Assembly (NCBI GenBank): GCA_018417955.1
Contig: JACTVC010000001.1
Coordinates: 4,774,001-4,838,000 of the forward strand
Length of the DNA: 64,000 nt
Source: Laccaria trichodermophora
Taxonomy: Eukaryota; Basidiomycota; Agaricomycetes; Agaricales; Hydnangiaceae
Reading direction: 5' to 3'
In this document: positions 1 to 11,299 of the stretch, piece after piece
Position numbering within the stretch: position 1 is the stretch's first letter
Layout of the letters: each line of letters starts with the position of its first letter
Notes under the pieces: model-generated
What the model was told of the DNA's origin: nothing
What the model saw: the letters and a program-made list of their open reading frames with translations, nothing else
The model's database searches: none
Program-made: the position numbers and the translations under genes

Positions 1-412
1 CATTTTAACAAATAGATTGAGTGAAAAATACATAAAATGGAGAACAAGTTCAATTTACCTTTTAGAGGAGAATATAAAATTTTCTGGCCCAGAGACTTTA
101 TGAAACTCATAACAATATCAGAGAGATCCAGTGTTCAAAATATCTCTTCCTCAAGTTGTGAATTGCTTTTGGTAGGTTGCAGTCATTCATAATTTCCCAC
201 TTTGTTACATCCCATTTTTGGCACTTGTCACAGTCAATTCCCTGCCTCATCCTGAGTTTTCAATTGTTCATCCCCAGACTTGGTATGTACAATCTACACC
301 TCCTTAGCTATATTTTATAGACCAGAGCTTAGCACTCAAAGTGTTCGATTCTTGTGTTATAGCACCAGCTTTGTCCAAAAAATTGCTGGACAATCATTTT
401 GTAGAGTTAGTG
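1..412. other. AT-rich intergenic stretch, no gene seen
   Basis: I see no convincing exon, RNA gene or repeat unit here. The sequence is AT-rich and almost free of CpG, like the adjoining 1 to about 4.0 kb zone. Confidence 0.5.
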
Positions 413-903
413 TATGTAGTTGTATTACACTTCCCTTGGTATGGACTAATTTCAGTGAAAGCTGGGACCTTGAGAAGGTTTTGTTCTGGAGGCCATTTTT
501 AGCACTTGAAAAAAAAAAAAAAGTGCTAACCAGAGATGCAGTCAGAACATACCTCTGGTTAACCTGAATAAGCCTATCAAAGAATCAGTTAAACATACTA
601 AGCAGTTAGGTCTGTAGAGGCTTTGGAAAATGGCTTGTATTGTCTCAAACAGGCCAAAAATGACCAAAATAGCACAAAATGACCATTTTCTGGAGGCTCT
701 ACAAGCATAACCACTCAGTATTTTAAACTGATTCTTTGATAGACTTATTCAGGTTAACCAGAGGTATGTTCTGGCTGCATCCCCAGTTAGTGCTTTTTTT
801 TTTTTTCAAGTGCCAAAAATGGCCTCCAGAATAAAACCTTCTCAAGGTTCCAGCTTTCACTGAAATTAGTCCATACCAAGGGAAGTGTAATACAACTACA
901 TAA
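413..903. repeat. Foldback element with about 180-bp inverted arms
   Basis: The segment at about 413-593 returns almost perfectly as its reverse complement at about 722-903, separated by a spacer of about 130 bp. Both arms contain an A/T homopolymer (positions 510-523 and 795-808) and the same flanking words, such as CTGGTTAACCTGAATAAG. The few arm differences include several transitions. This looks like a foldback or MITE-like element; no coding capacity or target duplication was identified. Confidence 0.75.
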
Positions 904-959
904 TGTATAAGAATACACAAATACATTTGAGGTACAATAGATCCTTGGAAAGAATCAGA

Positions 960-2096
960 AAATGACCCAACCTTCATCCTTTTTGCACTCTTCTGTAAAT
1001 GTGACAAGAAGAGAAGGAGGGAGTCCACATCTGCCCAGAAATGAGCTGAAGTATGGGAAATAAAATGGTAGGCAAGGTCACACAACAGCTCATCAGGCTC
1101 AAAGAAGGACAGGCAGGATCCACAAACTCCCCTGACTCACAATGACATGGAAGCTGGGGGGTAATGAAACCAGTGAAAATGGAAAACCAATATGATGACA
1201 CCAATCATCAAGCCCAAGCTCAACCTTCATGATGCAGAGTGTTTGTGGGAAGTGGGACATGGATAGGGTAAGGGACTGAAAGTGAAATGCTTCCAGATAA
1301 ATACATAATGAAGCTGCAGCAGAGGCAGACAAGCAAGATGGGATGTCCCCTTGCTTGGTGTGAAAAAAGTCCATCTTTTGGGTGGGTGTGACAAAAAGAC
1401 AACATGAAATGTGTGATGATTAGGGTGAGCAGACAGTTGCAATGAACAGAAGCAAAAATAAAAGAAAAATGTGTGATATGAAAGAAAGGGCAGAGAAATG
1501 AAAGAAAGGAGCAGAGAAATGAAAGAAAACACATGGTTCATCCTCTGTAATACTGTATCCACTGCTCAGTGATAATGGCCATCCCACACTGACACTGCAT
1601 AGTTGTGTGTGAGTTTGTGGGTGTGGAAAGAGGAAGAGGAAAAAAAAAACAACAAACAGAAACAACAGGCAGATGCCTAAACCACCAAGAACAGAGATAG
1701 TAGCACTCTGACCTGCCAGGGCCTTATTCAACACCCTCTGTATCCTGAGGCTTGCATGCTCTCTGGAAAGCATAACAGCACCATACTTTGCACTGATCCA
1801 TCCCCAGTGCTGTGACCTGGACAGAAATCAAAGGGGTTGGGAATGACATGTGATTAAATGATGGGTTTGCTTGAGTTGAGGGATTTCTTGACTTTGAGAT
1901 CTGTGTTGGAATGGTTTGGTATTGATGAGGAGGAGTGGGATAAGGAAGTGGATTGGTGTTAGGAGAAGGAGGATGAAGAAGACATGGCCCCAGATGCATG
2001 AAGGAGGGGAAGAAGGGGAAAGGGAGCCTGTTGTGGGAGGGAGAAAAGATGCATTATGTGAAAGAATGATATGTATAATGGACAATGTGACTATAG
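960..2096 (-). pseudogene. Decayed SGNH-hydrolase-like copy E, downstream of receptor A
   Basis: Read on the minus strand, this follows the hydrolase genes at 11005-7569 and 55398-58678. About 2040-1690 matches exon 1, including a hydrophobic N-terminal segment and a recognisable RIQRVLNKALAGQSATISVLGG block. Most of exon 2 is missing apart from its ends near 1600 and 1545, and about 1545-960 matches the start of the long second intron. The copy is nearly free of CpG; sites that are CG in the sister fragment at 50275-51400 are TG or CA here. It begins directly after the receptor stop codon, as the fragment after receptor B does, so both descend from one arrangement. It cannot encode a protein. 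Confidence 0.75.
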
Positions 2097-5000
2097 CTAT
2101 GGTGTATAACAGTGAACCCAATCAACACCAATCATAGACTGATCAAAGTCAACTGTAGCAAAGCCAGATCGAGAAATGATAAGAATCTTGAGAGGTGTGT
2201 GCAAATTAGCCTCCTTTGGCACCCACATAAGGGGGTTTTTCTCCTGAGAAGAAATAATCCAGTTTGAGTCTGCCAGATCCCAAGCAAAGCGCACATCTCC
2301 ATCACTCAAAATACCTGAAGTTGACAAATTCCATACCCGTACAGACTCATCATGTGAGCCAGACACAATCCGTGTCCCATCACTTGAAAATGCAACTGAT
2401 TTGATATAGCTATTGTGGCCCTTGAGCTCCTTCAGCTCCTCACCAGTTGATGCATCCCACACCTGCACAGAGCTGTCCCATGAGCCAGACACAATCCGTG
2501 TCCCATCTCTTGAAAATGCAACCGAAGCAACCATGCTAGTGTGGCCCTTCAGCTCCTTCAATTGCACACCTGTCGATGCTTCCCACACCTGCACAGACTG
2601 GTCACGTGAGCCAGACACAATCTGTGTCCCATCACTTGAAAATGCAACTGACTTGACCCAGTGAGTGTGGCCCCTCAGCACCTTCAGTTCCACACCTGTC
2701 AATGCATCCCACACCCACACAAACTTGTCTTCTGAACTAGACACAATCTGTGTCCCATCACTCGAAAATGCAACCGAAGTGACTGAGTCAGTGTGGCCCT
2801 TCAGTGCCTTCAGCTCCACACCTGTCAATGCATCCCATACCCGCACAGACTGGTCACGTGAGCCAGACACAATCTGTGTCCCATCACTCAAAAATGCAAC
2901 TGAAGTGACCAAGGCAGTGTGACCCTTCAGCTTCTTCAGCTCCACACCTGTCAATGCATCCCACATCCGTACAGATTTGTCATGTGAACCAGACACAATC
3001 CTTGTCCCATCATTTGAAAATGTGACCAAATTGACCAAATTAGTGTGGCCCTTCAACTCCTTCAGCTCCATACCTGTTGATGCATCCCACACCCGCACAG
3101 AGTTGTCCCATGAACCAGACACAATCTGTGTCCCATCACTTGAAAATGCAACTGAAGACACCCACCCAGTGTGGCCTTTCAGCTCCTTCAGCTCCACAAC
3201 TGTTGACACATCCCACACCCGTACAGACCTGTCATTTGAACCAGACACAATCCATGTCCCATCACTTGAAAATGTGACTGAATTGACCCAATCAGTGTGG
3301 CCATTCAACTTCTTCAGCTCCACACCTGTTGATGCATCCCACACCCACACAGACATGTCACTTGAACCAGACACAATCTGTGTTCCATCACTTGAAAATG
3401 CAACTGAATTGACTGGGCGAGTATGGCCATTCAACTTCTTCAGCTCCACACCTGTCAATGCATTCCACACCCGCACAGAGTGGTCAAGCAAGCCAGACAC
3501 AATGCATGCTCCATTGCTTGAAAATGCGACCGATTTGATATAGTGAGTCTGGCCCTGTAGCTCCATGAGCTGCACACCTGTCAATGCATTCCACACCCGC
3601 ACAGAGCGGTCACCTGAGCCAGACACAATCTGTGTCCCATCACTTGAAAATGCAACTGAATTGACAGTGTCAGTATGGCCCTTCAGCACCTTCAGCTCCA
3701 CACCTATTGATACATCCCACACCCGCACAGACTTATCACGTGAACCAGACACAATCTGTGTCCCATTGCTTGAAAATGCAACAGAAGTGACTGAGTTAGT
3801 GTGGCCCTTCAGTGCCTTCAGCTCCACACCTGTCAATGCATCCCATACCCGCACAGACTTGTCTTCCGAACCAGACACAATCTGTATCCCATTACTCGAA
3901 AATGTGACTGAAGTGACCAAGGCAGTGTGACCCTTCAGCTTCTTCAGTGCCACACCTGTTGATGCATCCCACACCTGGACAGAGTTCAAGTTGTCACTCA
4001 AGCCAGACACAATCCATGTTCCATCACTTGAAATCGCGACAGATGTAATTTGTGCCCCAGTGTATACCGTCATCAGTGGCAAATCAATACCGCCTTTGCT
4101 ATGCGTAAAGGCAGGGATGCGAGTGAATTGGTTTTTCCACTTTCGAGAAAGACTGGTGTCCCGTGACCATGTTGCCAACGCCGAGATGTACAGGTGCGGC
4201 GTCGATTTGGCAGCCGGGCTCCCAGTGAAATAAGTAGCAAAGTTGGCAGCTTCACCAATGTCACGCGCCAATTCTAAACAATCATTCCCGCACTAGTTGA
4301 CAGCATTAGTTGTTGCAATACGGCTCAAACCTTATGATCTATACCTTCAAGGCCCACTCACGTGCACGTTGAAGTATCGGAGTGCACTCACTGCATAGTC
4401 CAAGCAGGTTCATGACCTCAATCCAGAATAGGACACGAATATGGAGAAAATCCGAAATGAGGCCACAAAGGTTAACCATCTTCATTAACTGGGGAGAGGG
4501 CAAGTGGTGAGTCCAGTGCCGAACTGAGTACCTCAGAGCAGCACTAATGTTTTTGTCGACCTCTTCAGCCAGCACGGCATTATCACTGTCAAACAGGAAG
4601 GATGACAGTATTTTGCCCATGTTGAATCGCAAACCAGAATCAGACTTCTTATCAGAACCAAACTCCATGATGTGGAAACAAGATTCAGCAAGAAGATTGT
4701 GATGGGCAGGTTCGTTGCATGAAAATGCAAAGTACTCCTTGTCCAAGGTGAAGTTTGACCGTGCTGGATCAAAAACGAAGTCAGGAAAGGAGGCATGGTA
4801 CCAAAAAACTTGATCATTTTGGGAATAAAGCACAGCATGGAGATCATCAAGAACGGCCTTTGCAACTTCATCCTCGTTGTTCGCAACGAGCGCAGCAACG
4901 GTGGAGGTGGACGTGCGTTCAGCCGTACATAGGAAGGTATAAAGTATGTGCAACCTGCGGATCAAGATCCCTCCCTCGAATGGCGAAAAGATGTCGCACA

Positions 5001-7179
5001 TAATTCGATGGTACAATTCATCAACCAAGAATGTGGCCTTGCCCACGGAAACTGGTTTATCTGACTTGGAAAAGAGCTTTGTGAGCATCTCTGTCTGCTC
5101 ACGAACAGTGATTGAGCGACGTGGGGTTAAGTACTTGACCACAGTTGCAGCATAGATGAAGAGACCATCAGCCCGCTCCTCAAGCTCGGTCAGCTCAGGA
5201 GTGCCGTCAAGCTTCTTAAGCTTGTCTTTCAAGTATATCCTGATGTCTGACCTGGCCTCCTCAATCAGCACATCTTGGAGACGACAGACGGCCTCGGACG
5301 TGAATGCTTTGCAGCGCTCAACAAGTTCTGGATCTGACCGGCTCGTCACAAGAAACTTGAGACCTCTTAGGTCGTATTTGTCGATTGCGTGGAGTAGGTC
5401 ACCTAGAAAAGCTGATCCTCCTTCGCCTCCAATCTCATCCAGAGCATCGATGACAATCAGGTATGGGAATCGTTCTAATTCCCGTATGCCTTCGGACTGC
5501 TGCCAAGGCCCGACAAGAAGATCTGTCAGCTGGGTGGCAACATCGAATTTAACAGAGTCAAATTTGTCGGCAACATGCAAGGCGTCTGCATATGATTTGC
5601 ATTTCCGAGCAAGCTGGTAGGCGATGGTGGGAAGGATACGGGTCTGCGCTTGCGTTTCTTGGAATTGTCGTGAGCAGAGAAAGTTGGCGCCCAAGAGGGT
5701 GTGTTTGCTGGAATTGACCTCCTTCTCGAACAGTTTGGCTATGGAATACGCAATGGTGGTTTTCCCAGACCCAGCTTGTCCGGTCAGCCAGAAGACACGC
5801 GGGCTGGCCAATGAGCGTTCGTTAGCCCATTTCGTGATGTCCTCCAATATTTTGACACGAGTTCCGTACGTGCAGGCTTCACGCTTCAGGCCCTGCTCTT
5901 CGAGAACGGTTTTGTGGTCAGCCTTCTCAGAGGGATGTAAACGATTCAGGGCCACTCTCTGTCCAGATAATCAGTGCAGTACAGGCCAGGAAACTTAAAC
6001 ACTTACCTTGATATCGTCGTGTATATGACTCGCCGTTTGCTGGATGCTGATCGCCATTTCGAGCTGGGAACGACGAATGTGAATATACATAATCTTGTAT
6101 AATGATAATGATATGCACAAAGAAGGCCTTGGTCGCCCCTTCAACTCTTCGGAAAATTTGCTGGATCTTCGTCCCCTGCGCTTCGTTGTCTAGTATCCGT
6201 ATAGTTAATGATTTATCGGCGAGGTCCTTTAATTTCTTCATTTCTTCCTTAAGGATCCTGGATGGTGACATGTTCTTTATGATATCCTATTGGTGCATGA
6301 CAGACGACGTACTTTTTGAGATTCTCCATCGCCTCTTCTGCGGCCTTACCGCTAATCACCGTCCTCTTCACAGCCAGGAGTCTGTTCGCCGTTTCTTCGA
6401 GAAGTTGTACAAGCTCGTCTTTGTTGCTTCCAACAGCCTGATATGACAGTCAACCAGCGCCCAAAAGATAAAAAACGGACGACAACCTACGTCTTTCAGT
6501 TCGATGATCACTTTAGCGATGGAGAATGCCATCTGGACCGGATTTGCACTGACACATCCCGGCACCTTTTTGAGGAGCGTTTCTGTGAACCGCCCAGCCA
6601 CTTTAACACCCTCTTTTGCAGTCGCCTTCCAATTCGAGGTCTGAGGTTGAGTGTTCGGCAAGACTGGTTTTGCAACAGGAGTCAAAGTAAGACTGGCTTC
6701 GCGGTTGTCCTCTTCTACACGAGTCCGATAGCAACCTGTCAGACACAAAGACTCGGCAAATCGCATCTCACCTTGACCCACGGCGGACTCCTGCAGATCT
6801 GGAACACTTGATGAAGGTCTTGCCGACTGGCAGGGGGCGGTAGGATCTGGAGGATGAGCTGAATCGGCTAGGTCTGCGAGGTAGTAGACCAGGACAGTAC
6901 ATACTGTTATACAAGGTAGCACTGCCGCCTGGACACCAGTTGAGTCACCGTCGATAACACTAAGATGGAGCCAATAGTATACTTACTTGAAGCCCTCGGC
7001 TCTGCATTTCCTGCATCTGTTGCATGGTGAGCGCCTGATGCACGGGAGACAGTGGAATTCGACTGGTAAGCCGAGTCGTTGGCAGAATTGGGTTGCTTGA
7101 TCAGATCTCGAAAGAGTATTCCTATGCCTCTGGATTTCTTCTTCGATTTCTTTGCAGTGGGCGAGATTTGGTCGGCCAT
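2097..7179 (-). CDS. NACHT-WD40 STAND receptor (NLR-like), cassette copy A
   Basis: This is a STAND/NLR-type receptor on the minus strand, apparently intact, with nine exons matching copy B. It starts at the ATG at 7179 (MADQISPT). The NACHT exon spans 5958-4345 and the WD40 exon 4292-2097. From the N terminus I see a basic, Ser-rich stretch, a helical domain (around FTETLLKKVPGCVSANPVQ), then NACHT with Walker A GQAGSGKTT, Walker B LIVIDALDE and the FLVTSR strand. Fourteen WD40 repeats of about 42 residues follow, then a short conserved tail. Repeats differ mainly at a few surface positions (GT-x-IVSGS-x-D-x-SVRVW). Family knowledge: such proteins oligomerise on ligand recognition in fungal heterokaryon incompatibility and immune-like responses; the N-terminal effector type is not identified here. 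The part below about 4.03 kb is CpG-depleted, the part above is not. A decayed hydrolase gene lies 390 bp upstream. Confidence 0.85.
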
Positions 7180-7461
7180 GATTATGAACGCGAGAGATGA
7201 GGACAAGGGAAGACACGGTGGGGCAGTGTTAGGGCGTCTGTCATTTCGTGCAACTTGCGTGGTATTGAAGCAAGTGGTGCCTGGATTAATACCGGGGGTG
7301 TTTTGATTGAGTTATGGTGTCCACTGCGAGTTGAAATTGTAAAAATTGTCTGGAAGTTCTCGAGTTCACAGAACTCTGCAATCTTGAAGGCGTAGCAATG
7401 GGATGGATTGTAAGTAGTTGTGGTCGTCGTCGTCCAAGGCGAAATCGAAATTAGTCATACC

Positions 7462-7482
7462 GTGTGCATTTCGAATACACAC
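7462..7482. promoter_or_regulatory. Near-palindrome between hydrolase and receptor, copy A
   Basis: A 21-bp near-palindrome centred on TTCGAA with GTGTG/CACAC ends lies in the 390-bp gap between hydrolase stop and receptor start. It is conserved at 44874-44894 and 58765-58785. It may be a receptor-promoter site or a terminator-side element; the function is inferred only from conservation and position. Confidence 0.35.
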
Positions 7483-7643
7483 ACTACACAAAATCATATT
7501 CTACATCCTAAAGCCAGGGAACGTCCGTACGCTACTCAGCCCTTCCCTATCTATAAGTAACAAAGGGTTCACGTCGCGAAAATCCCAATGATCTTGAACA
7601 TGGGCACACTCTGTCCTTCCTCACCCAACAACTGACATTCCAC

Positions 7644-8104
7644 CAAACGGGAACCGTCCCTTTGAAGAGATCGCACCGTTCTGCGTTTCCGCAAACGACC
7701 TCATTAACTCACTACCGCCTTCGTTGTTCTACGGCTCGGGATGGTACGCACACCACCCGAGCGGGAGCGGGGGCGATGCCCTGATTACGGCTGCGCATTA
7801 TTGGCATTCTGCGCTTCCGACGAGCAAGCTTAGGATACCGATACAGGTTGGTGGCGGGGATATTGGGGTGTATTATTTGAGGGAGCCGGTTGGGGTTGTT
7901 GGGGAGGGGAGTTCTGTTGTGTGTTGGGTTGATGATAATTATGCGGGTGCGAAGGTTATTGGGAATGCGGCGGATATTGGGGATGCTATACCTACGTACG
8001 TTGCTCTTTCCTTCTTTTCCTTCTTCCTCTTCTCACTCTTCTATTCCGCGCACCTGGAGGTTGAAGATGATCGACCATTATGTTGGACGAGGTTCTCATT
8101 TCGT
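7644..8104 (+). other. Local inversion within hydrolase copy A
   Basis: The coding part with PFEEIAPFCVSAND, FYGSGWYAHHPSGSG and VGGGDIGVYYLREP reads on the plus strand here, whereas everything before and after it in this gene copy reads on minus. In copies B and C the same block is collinear with the gene. Flanking sequence on both sides (CATTCCAC to the left, GTGTTGATTCGGCC to the right) stays in minus orientation, so the inverted piece is about 460 bp. Confidence 0.85.
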
Positions 8105-9026
8105 CGGGTGTTGATTCGGCCAGAGGGGACGGTGAGGAGCTGGGGTGACGAGGAAGAGGAAGTGTCCCCCCCCATGTTTCATAGCTGCCATCTTCTTTTC
8201 CACAGCTGCGTCAACGGCTAGATCACCCTTTCTGGCTCAGGGACCCCAGGGCGCTGACCGATGCCCCCAAATAGCCCATGGGCGTCGCCTGCGCCTCCTT
8301 CAGACCCTGCGGTGTGCACGGGGACAGCTTCGTAAGACGACCCAGTAGCCACGCTCCACGCCGTACATATCTGGCTCTGGAAGTATGCCACGAGTATCTC
8401 CGAGATGAGTTCATGCCCCGAAGGACTAGCGAGGACGGGGTCGACAAAGTACTTCTGGATCGACTTTGGATCGCGCATGTAATCGGGGAAGAGGGCAGAT
8501 TTGACAGAGACGTGTGGGACGTCGTAGAATTGCGCGACGATGTTGTACCAGTGGTCTGGTCCTGCGAAATCGTGTGTTTGGTGTGTGTGTGGTGAGAAAT
8601 GGCCGAGGAGGACAGCTGGTTTGTCAGGCCTGATGAGGATGGAGCGATGAGGATTTCAAAGTGGTCCATCATGTCTTGGTTCCTGTGGGATAAATTAGTT
8701 TCGAGCTAAAGGGAGGAGGACAGTAAGAGGAAGTGTTGAACATTAAAGGGAGGTTTTAACTGGGAGAAGTTGAAGGAAAAGAAGGTGAGAACGAGGTGGA
8801 GAAGAGGGGCGGTAACGAAAGGAGTTGAGCTCGAGACTGCTCCCGAGATAATGCGGGCTGAAGGAAAGAAAAACCACATGATAGGATGCAGAAGACAAAC
8901 GCAACGCAATAGAAAAGAAGCAAAAAAGCGGTCACATATGGATGACACAAGAGAGACCCCAACTTCTACGAAAAAAAGGACAGAAGTGGCAAGCGGGGAT
9001 CAACTACAATTTAGAAAGAAAGAAAC

Positions 9027-9912
9027 GTGCGCAGGCTGCCTGCCAAACACCGCTGGCTGGGCGACGGAGGTTATCAAGAGGACGACCAAACGGAAGGAGA
9101 AAGACGCATGGAAACGCGACAAGAAGAGAAGAAGGAAGGGATCCACGTCTGCGCCATGCCTTCCAGAAACGAGCATAAGCATAAGAAGGTAGGTCACAAC
9201 AGCTCGTCGTGCTCAAAGGACGGGATCCACGAACAAACGACCATGAGCGCCACCAACAGTAAAAGACCAGAGGAACCAAAAGAGTCGAAGTCGAGACTGC
9301 TCCCAAGATATTGCTGAACGAAAACAAGCAAAAAAGCAAACAAAAAAACAAAAAAAGCGGAGACAAAAGGAAAACCCCGACTTTCAGGAAAAGAATAGAA
9401 GTGGCAAGCGGGGAGGAAGGTAAGGCTTGACTAGAGTCCTTGGTGCGATAGATAAGCCGAAGGAAACGCAAAAGAAGGACGCTCCATCCAGAGCTCTCAA
9501 CCACAATTTCGAAAAGAAAAGAAAGAAACATGCGCAGGCTGCGTGCCAAACGCCCCTCGGTGGGTGGGCGAGAGCATACCCAGAGGTTTTCAAGAGGACG
9601 ACAAAACCGAAAGTAAAGTCGCATGGAAACGCGACAAGAGAAGGAAGAAGGGAAGGGGGTCCACGTCTTCCCATGGAAGAGCAGAAAAGAAGTATGAGAA
9701 TTAAGAAGGCAGGTCACAAGAGAAACGCCAAGGACGCTCCCTCTGGAGCTTTCAACCACAATTTGGAGAAGAAAAAAGAGGCACAGGATGCCTGCCCAAC
9801 GCCGCTAGTTGGGCGTGTGGACGAAGGCACACCCAGAGGTATCAAGAGGACAACCAAAACAAAGTCACTGGAGCATGGTAACGCGACAAGAAGAGAGGGG
9901 GTCCACGTCTTC
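9027..9912 (-). repeat. Degenerate repeat units inside the long second intron, copy A
   Basis: At least three related units lie at about 9027-9152, 9531-9668 and 9780-9912. Each holds the same order of words on the plus strand: CAGGCTGCCTGCC, then ATCAAGAGGACGACC, then GGAAACGCGACAAG, then GGTCCACGTCT. The surrounding intron (10317-8683) is strongly purine-rich on plus and pyrimidine-rich on the gene strand. Equivalent units occur in the second introns of copies B and C and in fragment D, so the expansion predates the cassette duplications. Confidence 0.6.
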
Positions 9913-11299
9913 CAGGACGAGCAGAAGAAGAAGTACGTGGAATAAAAAGGTAGGCTCGTCGCGCTCGAGGAAAGATAAACTCCCTCGACCCACAACGAAG
10001 CGGAAGCAGGGGTTGTAGCTGAAGGAGAAGCTGACGGAATATATGGAAAAGGGAGAGCCAGAATGAAGCCATGGCAGAAGATAAGTGAACAAATGAGCAA
10101 GATAGGATGGCCTCGTGGGCGGCCACCCTTGCTTGGTGTGGGAAAGTCCGTCTTATGGGCGGGGGGTGACGATAAGACGGCAATGAGGTGTGTGATAAGA
10201 AGGGCGGGCGCAAGGCGGTCGATAACGAACAGAAGCAAAAAAAAGAGAAGAAGGGAGGTATGAAAGAAGAAAGGAAAGAAAGAAGGAAAGGAGCAAAGAA
10301 ACGAAAAGAAAACGCACGGTTCATCCTCCGTATCCAGCTCAATAATAACCAAATCCGTCTGATCAGGGAGATGGTGCGAATTGCAGTACCCAAAGTACCC
10401 CGAATTCGTGCGTCTCAAAGCGCCGTTTGTCAATTCCGTAGCGGGGTGAGGAAAGACGGTGTTCCACCATTGGAAGAAGCGGGAGGGGTAGCATGTAGGG
10501 GATATAGGGTCGTCCCCTGCTCCGTGGCATGCTGACACTGCAGGTACGTGAGTTTTGGGGTGTGGAAATAGGAAAGAGGATGAAAGGGGAAAGGGAAGAA
10601 AGGATACACACCCGAACCGCCCAAAACAGAGATAGTAACACTCTGCCCCGCCAGCGCCTTATTCAAAACCCTCTGAATCCTCGCGCCACTCCCAAGGTGC
10701 ATCCTACTCTTCGAAAGCGTAACAGCGCCATACTTTGCGCCGATCCTATCGCCAGGACTATAGCTCGGACAAAAATCAAAAGGGTTCGGTATAACAGGTT
10801 CGCTCGAGTTCAAGTAATTCTTCGCTTTCAAATCCGCGTTACTGTAATTCGGTTGATGGATGGATGAAGTGGAATGTGAAGGGGGCAAGAGGAAGTGGAT
10901 GAGTGTTAGGAGGAGGAGGATGGTTAAGACTGGAAGCCAGATACGTGTTGCTCTTCGTGAGCTGGAGGAAGGGGAGGAAGAAGAGGAAGGGGACAGGGAA
11001 CCCATTGTGGGTGAGTTGTGGGATGGGGGAGAGATGTAGGGTTGGTTATGTCGACGTTGCATGCGCGACTGTCTTGTTCCAACGAAAAAAGGAGTGTGTG
11101 AGTGGGGATGAGAGTCAGGCACACAGAACGGAAATAAATTTCCATGATCATTTCCTTTTTTGGGTATCGCTGCCTGCTCGATTGCTTTTTCTTTCTCGTT
11201 TTCTCTATGCGTTCATGGCTTCGGTTGACAAGACGGACGCATGTTTCCAGTCTCCCTGCTCATTGAAAGAACGCATACACTCAGCCATTATACAAGCCA

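Larger units (their letters stand above)
7569..11005 (-). pseudogene. SGNH/GDSL-hydrolase-like membrane protein, broken copy A
   Basis: Exon 1 (11005-10612) encodes a short Ser-rich tail, a single membrane segment (IWLPVLTILLLLTLIHFLL) and a luminal domain ending in the GGS block. Exon 2 (10537-10318) continues with VSACHGAG, NSGYFGYCNSHHLPD and ELDTED. After a 1,635-bp intron, exon 3 starts at 8682 (MDHFEIL) and carries the DHW-type block. The GGS and D-x-x-H-like blocks suggest an SGNH-fold hydrolase held by a type II anchor in the secretory pathway; substrate unknown. It is broken: one base is lost soon after MDHFEIL, and the block at 7644-8104 is inverted relative to the rest of the gene. 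The last exon (IDHYVGRGSHFVECQ in other copies) is therefore split. It is the only copy with an undamaged start and first two exons. Confidence 0.75.

Noticed and set aside
2413..4233. Plus-strand open frames rich in Thr and His across the WD40 region of receptor A
   Set aside because: They are antisense mirrors of the 126-bp repeat units; the repeat sequence has few antisense stops.
8770..10263. Lys/Arg-rich plus-strand frames in the hydrolase intron region
   Set aside because: They come from the purine-rich strand of a pyrimidine-rich intron, share no domain and shift frame between repeat units.
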